Shown here piece after piece: positions 47,091 to 55,094 of a stretch of DNA of 64,000 nt. The position numbers and the translations under genes are program-made. This DNA comes from Acetobacterium sp. KB-1 (GTDB lineage: Bacteria > Bacillota > Clostridia > Eubacteriales > Eubacteriaceae): contig NZ_CP030040.1 of the NCBI RefSeq assembly GCF_003260995.1, positions 186,001-250,000 on the forward strand, given 5' to 3'. The stretch's first letter is position 1; each line of letters starts with the position of its first letter. The notes below the pieces were generated by a model, which worked only from the letters and a program-made list of their open reading frames with translations, did no database searches and was not told the DNA's origin.

Positions 47091-48149
47091 GTGAAAAAAA
47101 AACTAAGTATTGGTATTGCATTTATTATCGTGATATCGTTTTTTCTTATATCTTGTAGTAAGAGTGAGGAAGTATCGGTTATTATGCAAAAAGAGCCGGA
47201 ATTAATTAAGGAAGAAAAAGAAGGAAGTGATCTTTTAGCCTGGATGGTGTATTGGGATGCAGAAAATGGAAAAAATGAACTGCTCAATTCTAAGGGAATT
47301 AACAAAGTTTGTTATTTTGCAGCATATTTTAATGAATCAAATCAATTGATACTTCCAGACGAAATTGACGAATTGAAAAAAAAAATCAACCTGGATAAAA
47401 ATCAAAATGAATTAATAGAATACCTGACGATTGTTAATGATAAAGTCTTGTCAAATGGGAAATCGTCATTGAAAGATCAGAATCTTTTAGAAGAACTGCT
47501 AAAAAATGAAACAACGAGAAATCAGCATATAGATGATATTATAAGCCTGGCTAAAGCAAATGGATATGAAGGTTTAGAAATTGATTACGAAAGAATTAGA
47601 AAGAATTATGACTTATGGGCACTTTTCATTGACTTTATAATAGAATTGAATGCACGATGTGAAAATGAAGGTTTAAAATTGAGGATAGTATTAGAACCAA
47701 CTACTCCGTTTGATAAAGCTGAATTTCCCGAAGGCCCTGAATATGTAATGATGTGCTACAACTTACATGGGACTCACAATGACCCTGGACCTAAAGCAGA
47801 TTTTGAATTTATCGAAAACCTGATTAAAGACATGAAAACTATCCAAGGTGATAAGAATTTTGCTTTGGCAACAGGCGGCTTTGACTGGAGTTCAGATGGG
47901 AAAGTTACAGCATTGACTGAAGAGCAAGCATTTAGCTTACTTAATGAATCCGGATCAAATGTCCAAAGAGATGCTGGTAGTGGTAGTTTGAATTATAAAT
48001 ATTCAGATAAAAGTGATATCCTGCATGAAGTATGGTTTGCAGATGATATAACGCTAAATGGCTGGATAAAAACAATCGAGGAGAACGGAACTTTTGGAAT
48101 ATCAATTTGGCGACTGGGAGGAAATGTTAATATATCAACAATAGTGTAA
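47091..48149 (+). CDS. GH18-like glycoside hydrolase lipoprotein
   Basis: A lipoprotein of about 352 residues. The signal peptide ends in LISC, with Cys 22 as lipid site. The fold matches glycoside hydrolase family 18: GYEGLEIDYERIR near residue 157 carries the catalytic Glu of the DxxDxDxE-like motif, later YVMMCYNLHG, and GISIWRLGG near the end. It may trim or release the polymer, or cut GlcNAc-containing chains. A GTG start at 47091 is chosen, seven bases behind GGGAG; ATG 47076 and 47085 are too close or upstream. Last gene of the riboswitch operon. Confidence 0.78.
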   Translation: MKKKLSIGIAFIIVISFFLISCSKSEEVSVIMQKEPELIKEEKEGSDLLAWMVYWDAENGKNELLNSKGINKVCYFAAYFNESNQLILPDEIDELKKKINLDKNQNELIEYLTIVNDKVLSNGKSSLKDQNLLEELLKNETTRNQHIDDIISLAKANGYEGLEIDYERIRKNYDLWALFIDFIIELNARCENEGLKLRIVLEPTTPFDKAEFPEGPEYVMMCYNLHGTHNDPGPKADFEFIENLIKDMKTIQGDKNFALATGGFDWSSDGKVTALTEEQAFSLLNESGSNVQRDAGSGSLNYKYSDKSDILHEVWFADDITLNGWIKTIEENGTFGISIWRLGGNVNISTIV

Positions 48150-48163
48150 CTACTTTTTCCCAC

Positions 48164-48193
48164 TTGACATCACCCCGACATCTTCATTATAAT
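48164..48193 (+). promoter_or_regulatory. Consensus promoter of aspS
   Basis: Perfect TTGACA at 48164-48169 and perfect TATAAT at 48188-48193, 18 bases apart, 45 bases before aspS. No terminator is visible between the GH18-like gene and this promoter. Confidence 0.85.
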
Positions 48194-48237
48194 ATAAAGG
48201 TTAAGAAGATAAAATAATTTAAGCTATCGGAGGTAGA

Positions 48238-50007
48238 ATGAATACTTATTATAGAAATACCATGTGTGGCGAGTTAACGGCAAGTGATATCGATCAAGTT
48301 GTTGAACTGGCTGGCTGGGCAGATAATCGCCGAAATCTCGGCGGGGTACTGTTTATTGATTTAAGAGACCGGTCTGGAAAGATTCAACTGGTTGTTAACG
48401 AAGAACGACCAGAAGCCTTTGCGATTGCCGAAAAGGTCAGAAATGAATATGTCTTGTCGGTCAAAGGCAAGGTAGTCTTGCGAAGCCCGGAAAATGTCAA
48501 CAAAAATATCCCGACCGGTGAAATTGAAGTCGAAATTATGGAGTTGAAAATTCTGGATTCATCAGAAACACCACCGATTTATATCGAAGACAACGATCAG
48601 ACGAATGAAGCTGTGCGACTTAAATATCGTTACCTTGATCTGAGAAAACCCAAATACCAGAAAATACTAAGAACGCGACATCAGGCGGCTGCCATTGCCA
48701 GAAATTTTTTAAATGAAAAAGGTTTTCTGGAAGTCGAAACACCAATACTGGCCAAACCGACACCTGAGGGAGCCAGAGATTTTCTGGTGCCATCGCGGGT
48801 ACAAAAAGGAAAATTTTTTGGTTTGCCTCAGTCACCTCAACTTTATAAACAAATTTTAATGATTTCCGGAGTTGACCGTTATTATCAAATTGCAAAATGC
48901 TTTCGTGACGAAGATTTAAGACAGGACCGTCAGCCGGAGTTTACTCAAATTGATATGGAAATGTCCTTTATTGATAAAGATGATATCATTGCGATTAACG
49001 AAGGCATGATTGCTAAAATCATGAAGGAAGTAAAAGGGGTAGAGGTCCAAACACCAATGTTGAGGATGACTTATCAGGAAGCCATGGATCAATATGGTTC
49101 AGATAAACCGGACACCCGATTTGACTTAAAACTGATTGATTTATCTGAAATCGTGGAAAACTCGGAATTTAAAGTTTTTTCCGGCGCAGTTAAAAAAGGC
49201 GGCAGTGTTCGTGCTATTAATGCAAAAGGCGCCCAGGATAAATTGAGCAAAAAGGGCATTAAAGGACTGGAAAATTTTGCAAAGATTTATAAGGCCAAAG
49301 GCCTGGCCTGGATTGATGTATCTGAAGGCGAGATGAAATCACCAATTCTGAAATTCATTTCAGACGAAGAAAAAGCAGCGATTTTTGCGAAAACCGATGC
49401 CAAACCGGGGGATTTAGTTTTCATTATTGCCGATACCAATGAAATAGTCTGTAATGCCTTAGGCCAACTAAGACTGGAACTGGCGCGTAAATTGGAATTT
49501 GATTTAAGCGATCAATATAATTTTCTCTGGGTAACTGATTTTCCGCTGCTCGAATACGATCCGGAAGCTGGCCGCTACACAGCGAAACATCATCCCTTTA
49601 CCATGCCTTTAGAAGAAGACTTGCAGTATTTGGAAATAGATCTCTTGAAAGTTCGGGCAGATGCCTACGATATGGTTGTGAATGGGATTGAACTGGGCGG
49701 TGGAAGCATCCGTATTCATAATCAGGATATTCAGGAAAAAGTGTTTAAAGCCCTTGGCTTTACCCAGGAATCGGCATGGGAGCAATTTGGATTTTTGCTT
49801 GAGGCGCTTAAATATGGGACACCGCCTCATGGTGGTTTAGCTTTCGGGTTGGATCGTCTGGTGATGCTGCTTACTGACAATGATAACATCCGCGACGTCA
49901 TCGCTTTTCCAAAAACTCAAAATCATGGTTGCCTGATGATGGATGCGCCAGCTAGTGCGAGTCTTGATCAACTCATTGATTTGGGTATCAGTGTGGATGA
50001 ATTGTAA
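48238..50007 (+). CDS. aspS: Aspartyl-tRNA synthetase
   Basis: A 589-residue class II synthetase of the bacterial type. It has the N-terminal OB anticodon domain, motif 2 [18 protein letters not shown] near residue 222, the bacterial GAD insert and motif 3 [14 protein letters not shown] near residue 532. CGGAGGT precedes the start. The partner hisS usually found upstream in Firmicutes is not in the window. Confidence 0.97.
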   Translation: MNTYYRNTMCGELTASDIDQVVELAGWADNRRNLGGVLFIDLRDRSGKIQLVVNEERPEAFAIAEKVRNEYVLSVKGKVVLRSPENVNKNIPTGEIEVEIMELKILDSSETPPIYIEDNDQTNEAVRLKYRYLDLRKPKYQKILRTRHQAAAIARNFLNEKGFLEVETPILAKPTPEGARDFLVPSRVQKGKFFGLPQSPQLYKQILMISGVDRYYQIAKCFRDEDLRQDRQPEFTQIDMEMSFIDKDDIIAINEGMIAKIMKEVKGVEVQTPMLRMTYQEAMDQYGSDKPDTRFDLKLIDLSEIVENSEFKVFSGAVKKGGSVRAINAKGAQDKLSKKGIKGLENFAKIYKAKGLAWIDVSEGEMKSPILKFISDEEKAAIFAKTDAKPGDLVFIIADTNEIVCNALGQLRLELARKLEFDLSDQYNFLWVTDFPLLEYDPEAGRYTAKHHPFTMPLEEDLQYLEIDLLKVRADAYDMVVNGIELGGGSIRIHNQDIQEKVFKALGFTQESAWEQFGFLLEALKYGTPPHGGLAFGLDRLVMLLTDNDNIRDVIAFPKTQNHGCLMMDAPASASLDQLIDLGISVDEL

Positions 50008-50477
50008 TGAAAGAAATAGGGACCGTAAAAACGCTTCGGGGTAGCACGGCTGAAGTTGAGATTAAACGCAATTCGGCTTGTGGTGATTGCGGAGCCTGTC
50101 ATGTCAGTAAAGATCAATCGGTTATGCTGACAACAGCCAAAAACCCAATCCATGCAAAAAGCGGTGAAACCGTTGAGGTTGAGATGCAATTTGCCAATGT
50201 TTTTGTGGCGGCATTTATTATGTATGGAATACCGCTACTTGCTTTTATTTTGGGGAGTGGTGGCGCGTATTATTTGGTGGGCAGTTTAAATCTTGGATGG
50301 GATCAAGTCCTGACTTCATTTTTTACTGGCATTTGTCTGACGGCTGTTGCTTATCTGGTGATTCGACAGATTGATCGACAGGGACGATTCAGCAGTAAAT
50401 ATCAGCCGGTGATTATCGCTGTTGTTGAAAAAGTTGACACTGTTTCCACACCCCTGGAAAAGCGGATGGGAAATTAA
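50007..50477 (+). CDS. RseC/MucC family membrane protein
   Basis: A 156-residue protein of the SoxR-reducing/RseC family. An N-terminal beta domain carries the cysteine cluster CGDCGACH near residue 25. Two membrane helices follow (about 70-92 and 99-119). In E. coli RseC works with the Rnf-related Rsx complex; a link to the Rnf complex of this window is possible but unproven. The start overlaps the last base of the aspS stop codon. Confidence 0.88.
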   Translation: MKEIGTVKTLRGSTAEVEIKRNSACGDCGACHVSKDQSVMLTTAKNPIHAKSGETVEVEMQFANVFVAAFIMYGIPLLAFILGSGGAYYLVGSLNLGWDQVLTSFFTGICLTAVAYLVIRQIDRQGRFSSKYQPVIIAVVEKVDTVSTPLEKRMGN

Positions 50478-50479
50478 CC

Positions 50480-50523
50480 TTAAGGGTATCGACGTTTTAT
50501 TAACGTCGATACCCTTAATTTTT
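50480..50523 (+). terminator. Intrinsic terminator after the RseC-family gene
   Basis: A perfect 17-base-pair stem (50480-50496 with 50502-50518), a five-base loop and five T residues. It ends the aspS transcript. Confidence 0.92.
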
Positions 50524-50565
50524 GATGTATTTTAATCGGTTTAAATGAATTAAATAAAAAAAAGC

Positions 50566-50594
50566 TTGATTAATCCTGCGTTTATCATTATAAT
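50566..50594 (+). promoter_or_regulatory. Promoter of tRNA-Pro and the division cluster
   Basis: TTGATT at 50566-50571 and TATAAT at 50589-50594, 17 bases apart, ending 10 bases before the tRNA gene. No terminator is seen after the tRNA, so the transcript may continue into the next genes. Confidence 0.75.
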
Positions 50595-50604
50595 ATATTT
50601 ACTG

Positions 50605-50682
50605 TCTGGGTGTAGCGCAGCTTGGTAGCGCGCTTGACTGGGGGTCAAGAGGCCGGAGGTTCAAATCCTCTCACTCAGACCA
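50605..50682 (+). tRNA. tRNA-Pro, anticodon GGG
   Basis: A full cloverleaf can be drawn. The seven-pair acceptor stem is 50605-50611 with 50673-50679 (one G-T pair). The D-arm AGCGCAGCTTGGTAGCGC is present. The anticodon stem is 50633-50637 with 50645-50649, with GGG at 50640-50642. The T-loop TTCAAAT is present. CCA is encoded at 50680-50682. Confidence 0.95.
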
Positions 50683-50702
50683 TTTCTATTTAAGGTGAAT
50701 AT

Positions 50703-51940
50703 ATGGGACAAATTAAAAGAAAAAATAATAGACGAGTCAATTCTTTAAAGAAAATTGTTGTTGGCATCGTTTTTTTTTTATTGTAGCAATAATTTTTATT
50801 TCGAGTTATCGAGGTAATATGAGCTTATTGCTTGAGAGAAAAGAATATACCGAATCATATAAAACAGAGATGTATTTTTTTAAAGATATTGATTACCGGA
50901 TGATCGATGATTTTCAGGGATCGGATCTTTCGCTTATTGAAGGCGAAAAGGCGAATGGATACAAACCGTTGACGAATACACCCAAGGTTGTAAATACGAA
51001 CTATCTGAATGAACAAATCGAAGTGATTGACACAATTATTCAAGAAGAGTATTATAACAATTGGAGCCGGATTGTTGGTGATATCGTGTCGAATTATCAG
51101 GGGATTTCGAGTATTACTAATCAGATTGGAGAAACTGAGCGGGAGAAGAAAAAGTTTTTGATTGAATCGGTCCAATACATGGGACTTGATTTATCGGCAC
51201 TTCAGCAAAAGCGGCAGACTCTGGTGGGATTACTGGGTGGAGAAGCCCGGAATATCGCCCTTAATCAATTGGGACTGTTGTCAAGTGGATATGTCTACAC
51301 ATCGATACAACCCGTTGAAAAAGCGTTGAGCGAGAGCATGCTTCCTTATGTTAATACGACATTCCTTAAAACAGCCGGTAAAGTCGATCAGGAATCAGAA
51401 AAAGTTTTGAAGGTTGTTAATAACGACCATATCTATGTCGCCTTCTCCATGCCCAGTGATACAATAGTTATGGGAGAAGAAGAAGTCATTTCTTTTAAAA
51501 CTGAATTAATGGGTACGGCTGACAGTGGAATCAATCAGGAATACTATGATTTTCTGATCAAACGAGTGGATCAGCTTTACTATTTTCCAAAACTTCGATT
51601 TGAATATGAAGAAAAAGTATACTCCGGCTATTTTGTTGATGTTGTTGAGGAAGGAAATCAGAAAATCATCGTTTTGATGCTTAAAGATTACGTCAATGAT
51701 TTTGCAAAGGTCGTAATTGGTAAAACCGAGGTCTACATTCAGGACTATAGTGCCTATGAAATACCCAAAAGTGCTGTTTATAAAAAAGATGAAGAAACGA
51801 TGATCAACACAGTGACTAAGGGGTATTTCAATGAGTCATTGCCAGTTGTGGTAGAAAAATATAATGGTGGTAACGCGATTCTTAAAACGGTGGATAATCC
51901 AAAGCTAAGTAGTGGTATGCGTATTAGTATTTATCCATAA
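50703..51940 (+). CDS. HlyD/membrane-fusion-like protein, frame interrupted at a T10 tract
   Basis: The first frame starts at ATG 50703 and makes a basic tail and the start of a membrane helix, then meets TAG at 50784 just after a run of ten T (50770-50779). A -1 shift in the run joins it to the long frame that contains ATG 50819 and ends at 51940. The joined product has one complete N-terminal helix and an extracytoplasmic part of about 370 residues resembling membrane-fusion proteins found before yggS/sepF in clostridia. The cause may be a mutation, a sequencing error or programmed slippage. If only 50819-51940 is made, the protein has no anchor. Confidence 0.65.
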
Positions 51941-51953
51941 GGATGGGAAAACT

Positions 51954-52601
51954 GTGATTTCAGAAAATATTAAACAAATACAATCAGAGATACCGGATCA
52001 TGTTACCCTTGTGGCTGTTTCCAAATATCAAAGTATCGAAGATACCATGGCGGTACTGGATGCGGGTATCCATGACCTTGGTGAAAGCAGGGTTCAGGAT
52101 TTCCTCAAAAAATATGAGGTTATTGGGGATCGTTCGCGATGGCATTTCATTGGTCATTTGCAAAAAAATAAGGTAAAGTATCTGATTGGAAAAACATTTT
52201 TGATCCATTCAGTTGATTCAATTGAATTAGTGAATGTAATCGAAAAGGAAAGTAAAAAGCAGGGCATTGTTACGGACGTTTTGCTCCAATTAAATTTGGC
52301 TCGGGAAGACAGTAAGTCAGGAATTCTTGCTGAAAATCTAAATGCGGTATTAGAAGTGATACCCAGTTGTCAGTTTGTCAGAGTCAAAGGACTGATGGCA
52401 ATGGGACCATTAACCCAAAATAATGAAAAAATTCGTGAGATTTTTATGGAATTAAAACGAATTTATGATAGAATAAAAGAGGAATCTTGGGGTGAGGTAA
52501 TTAAAATGAATTACCTATCCATGGGAATGACTGATGATTATACCATTGCAATAGAAGAAGGCTCCAATATGATACGAGTTGGACGCAAAATATTTAGTTA
52601 G
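51954..52601 (+). CDS. yggS: PLP homeostasis protein YggS/YlmE
   Basis: A 215-residue PLP-binding protein without known enzyme activity. The PLP Lys lies in LVAVSKYQ near residue 21; later LGESRVQDF, WHFIGHLQKNKVKYL and LSMGMTDDYTIAIEEGSNMIRVG are typical. A GTG start at 51954 is chosen, behind AAGGATGGG. The ATG at 51912 lies inside the preceding gene. First of the cluster yggS-sepF-yggT-ylmH. Confidence 0.93.
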   Translation: MISENIKQIQSEIPDHVTLVAVSKYQSIEDTMAVLDAGIHDLGESRVQDFLKKYEVIGDRSRWHFIGHLQKNKVKYLIGKTFLIHSVDSIELVNVIEKESKKQGIVTDVLLQLNLAREDSKSGILAENLNAVLEVIPSCQFVRVKGLMAMGPLTQNNEKIREIFMELKRIYDRIKEESWGEVIKMNYLSMGMTDDYTIAIEEGSNMIRVGRKIFS

Positions 52602-52615
52602 TTAGGAGATATACA

Positions 52616-53104
52616 ATGGCAGCAGAAAAATTTAAGGATAAAATTATTAAGGTTTTTGGCATGGAAGTGGATAATGAGGATGGATATGACGAAATTTATG
52701 AGGAAGATGTTTACGATGATGACACCGATGATTCGAAAAGTGCCTTCAGTGCGCCAAAGGCAAAAAAGACGATTCCTTCAAGACGAAATGAATTATCCCT
52801 TGACGATGGGCCAGAAGTTTTAGTATTAGAGCCTGAGGTTTTTAAAGATGCTCCAAGTATTTGTAATAAGATTCGCAACAATAAGACTGTGGTACTGAAT
52901 TTAAAAAATACCGATTATGAAAACGGACGAAAAATATTTGATTTTTTAAGTGGGGCTTTATTTGCATTAGATGGATCGATCAATAAAATAGCCGATAATG
53001 TATTCATTTTAGCGCCTAAAGCTGTCGCTGTTTTGACCAATCCTCAGCAAGATGATTTGGATTTCAATGCCCCTATTTTAGAGTGGGATGAGGATATGGA
53101 ATAG
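52616..53104 (+). CDS. sepF: Cell division protein SepF
   Basis: SepF shapes and anchors the FtsZ ring to the membrane. The 162-residue protein has an N-terminal amphipathic start (AAEKFKDKIIKVFGM), an acidic linker and the SepF core with NNKTVVLNLKNTD and RKIFDFLSGALFALDGSI. TAGGAG precedes the start. Confidence 0.94.
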   Translation: MAAEKFKDKIIKVFGMEVDNEDGYDEIYEEDVYDDDTDDSKSAFSAPKAKKTIPSRRNELSLDDGPEVLVLEPEVFKDAPSICNKIRNNKTVVLNLKNTDYENGRKIFDFLSGALFALDGSINKIADNVFILAPKAVAVLTNPQQDDLDFNAPILEWDEDME

Positions 53105-53111
53105 GACGTCT

Positions 53112-53381
53112 ATGATTCAGGGGATTCTCATTCAGGCGGGTTACTTATTATTAAGATTGGTAACATTTCTAATTATTATTAACATTGTTTTTAGTTGGAT
53201 AAGACCAAATCCGGATAATATTGTCGTTAAGACGATTTATGGTTTAACCGAACCTATTTTATCACCGTTGCGACGATTTGCAGTCATCGGCTCATTGGAT
53301 TTGTCGGCGTTTGCAGCAATACTAATCTTGCAAATGGTGTTGTTTCCGCTTTATAAAATGTTGATTATGCTTATATTTTAA
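53112..53381 (+). CDS. YggT family membrane protein
   Basis: An 89-residue protein with two hydrophobic helices flanking the conserved FSWIRPNPDNIVVKTIYGLTEPIL-type segment (here split by the loop near residue 35). It sits in the division cluster between sepF and ylmH. ATG 53112 follows TAGGA; ATG 53088 lies inside sepF and is rejected. Confidence 0.9.
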   Translation: MIQGILIQAGYLLLRLVTFLIIINIVFSWIRPNPDNIVVKTIYGLTEPILSPLRRFAVIGSLDLSAFAAILILQMVLFPLYKMLIMLIF

Positions 53382-53416
53382 ATTAAATTCATACGTAAAT
53401 GTTGAAGGGATGTCTT

Positions 53417-54154
53417 ATGACCGAAAAAAAAGATGTTTTTTTATTATCACGCATCATTGATGCCTGTGAGAAAAATTTCGAACCCCGATTCTTTGATTTT
53501 TATGATGAAGTTTTTCAAAAGAAAATTGAGGACACCATTAAAAAAAGTGGTGTCCCTTATCTATTTTTTGGAGGACATCCGGATGCTGAACGAAAAATGC
53601 TCTGTATCTATCCGGATTATGTATGCTCAGATGACCTAGAATGGCCAATTTTTGCCATTGCGTTTAATAAAACAATCCCTTTAGATCATCGTAATGTGCT
53701 CGGGGAACTCATGCATCTGGGAATAACCCGTGAGAGCATTGGTGATATCGATGTCGGCGAGGAGAAGGTGCAGATCATTGCGCATCAACGACTACGGGAT
53801 TTTTTATGGATTAATTTCAATCAGGTAAAAGGTAGAGAAATAAAAAAAGAGATTAAAGATTATCAGCAGATCCAGAGCGTTGAAAAGAACTTCAAGCGGA
53901 TCTCGGTGGTTGTGGCTTCGAACCGACTTGATGGGATTATTAATAAAATATGGGGGTTTTCCAGACAGAACAGTCTTGTTTTTATTAAGCAGGGTAAGGT
54001 GCGGGTGAATTATACAGAGATTAGTAAAAATGATTTTCGACTGAACCCCGGCGATGTTCTTTCACTACGCGGCAAAGGTAAGGCGAAAATAATCAGTATG
54101 GATGAGCGAACTAAAAAAGGAAATATTCGTTTAGAAGTGGATCGATACATATGA
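53417..54154 (+). CDS. ylmH: S4-domain RNA-binding protein YlmH
   Basis: A 245-residue protein with a conserved N-terminal region (PYLFFGGHPDAERKM) and a C-terminal S4 domain (VASNRLDGIINKIWGFSR then VRVNYTEISKND). In B. subtilis YlmH works on stalled 50S subunits with peptidyl-tRNA. The functionally related RqcH is encoded nearby at 55095. ATG 53417 follows GAAGGGA; ATG 53399 precedes it. Confidence 0.92.
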   Translation: MTEKKDVFLLSRIIDACEKNFEPRFFDFYDEVFQKKIEDTIKKSGVPYLFFGGHPDAERKMLCIYPDYVCSDDLEWPIFAIAFNKTIPLDHRNVLGELMHLGITRESIGDIDVGEEKVQIIAHQRLRDFLWINFNQVKGREIKKEIKDYQQIQSVEKNFKRISVVVASNRLDGIINKIWGFSRQNSLVFIKQGKVRVNYTEISKNDFRLNPGDVLSLRGKGKAKIISMDERTKKGNIRLEVDRYI

Positions 54155-54175
54155 TAAAAAAGGGGAGCGTGCTTT

Positions 54176-55093
54176 ATGACTAAACAGCGAATTGAATATT
54201 GCGTACCAGAAGAGACAGAGCAGCGACTGGATCATTTTTGCTGCGCGCTGCCAGGAGATTATTCAAGAGAATATATTAAGCGATTGATCACGGCTGGAGA
54301 TGTCTTGGTTAATGGAGAGAAAAAGAAAGCAAGTTATCATGTTAAATCAGGAGAAAACATCACCTTAACGATTCCAGATCCGGTCCCATGTCATATGCAA
54401 GCTCAAGACATACCACTTGACATCATCTATGAAGATGACGATGTGATCATTGTTAATAAGCCCCAGGGAATGGTCGTTCACCCTGCTCCCGGAAACAGCA
54501 GTGGAACCCTTGTTAACGGATTGCTTTTTCACACCAAGAACTTATCGAATATTAACGGGGTAATGCGACCGGGGATTATTCACCGGATTGATAAGGATAC
54601 CTCTGGCTTATTGATGATCGCAAAAAATGATGTAGCACACCACAGCTTATCAGAGCAGCTTAAGGCGCATAGTATCCTCAGACGCTATTACGGTCTGGTA
54701 AAAGGAAGTGTTAAGCCCCATCGCGGTACGGTGGACATGCCCATTGGCAGACATCAACAGCTCAGAATAAAAATGGCGGTGGTGGAAAAAAACTCAAAAT
54801 CAGCGATTACGCATTTTGAAGTTGTTAAGCGGTATGCCCAGTATACCCTCCTGCGTTTTCAGCTGGAAACCGGCCGGACGCATCAAATCCGAGTACACAT
54901 GGAAAAAATCGGCCATCCGTTGGTAGGAGATCCATTGTACGGGAAGGGAGACAAGAACAACCCCTTTAAGACGGAAGGTCAATGTCTCCATGCTCATACT
55001 CTGGGTTTTACACATCCTCGAACGGGTGAACGTTTAGTTTTTAGAACACCGCTTCCAGAAGCGTTTAAATTGGTATTAAAGAATCTAAAATAA
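54176..55093 (+). CDS. RluA/RluD family 23S rRNA pseudouridine synthase
   Basis: A 305-residue synthase. The N-terminal S4 domain is RLDHFCCALPGDYSREYIKRLI. The catalytic motif is HRIDKDTSGLLMIAKND near residue 139, with the Asp. LETGRTHQIRVHM lies near residue 225. It corresponds to YlyB of B. subtilis, which usually follows lspA; lspA is absent. It is the second RluA-type gene in the window. It converges with rqcH, leaving a one-base gap. Confidence 0.93.
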   Translation: MTKQRIEYCVPEETEQRLDHFCCALPGDYSREYIKRLITAGDVLVNGEKKKASYHVKSGENITLTIPDPVPCHMQAQDIPLDIIYEDDDVIIVNKPQGMVVHPAPGNSSGTLVNGLLFHTKNLSNINGVMRPGIIHRIDKDTSGLLMIAKNDVAHHSLSEQLKAHSILRRYYGLVKGSVKPHRGTVDMPIGRHQQLRIKMAVVEKNSKSAITHFEVVKRYAQYTLLRFQLETGRTHQIRVHMEKIGHPLVGDPLYGKGDKNNPFKTEGQCLHAHTLGFTHPRTGERLVFRTPLPEAFKLVLKNLK

Positions 55094-55094
55094 G

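Noticed and set aside
48150-48237. T-box leader before aspS
   Set aside because: The leader after the promoter is only about 40 bases and contains no T-box sequence or specifier hairpin.
38892-48237. Mobile element carrying the polysaccharide operon
   Set aside because: No transposase, integrase, flanking direct repeats or tRNA attachment site could be seen at either edge.
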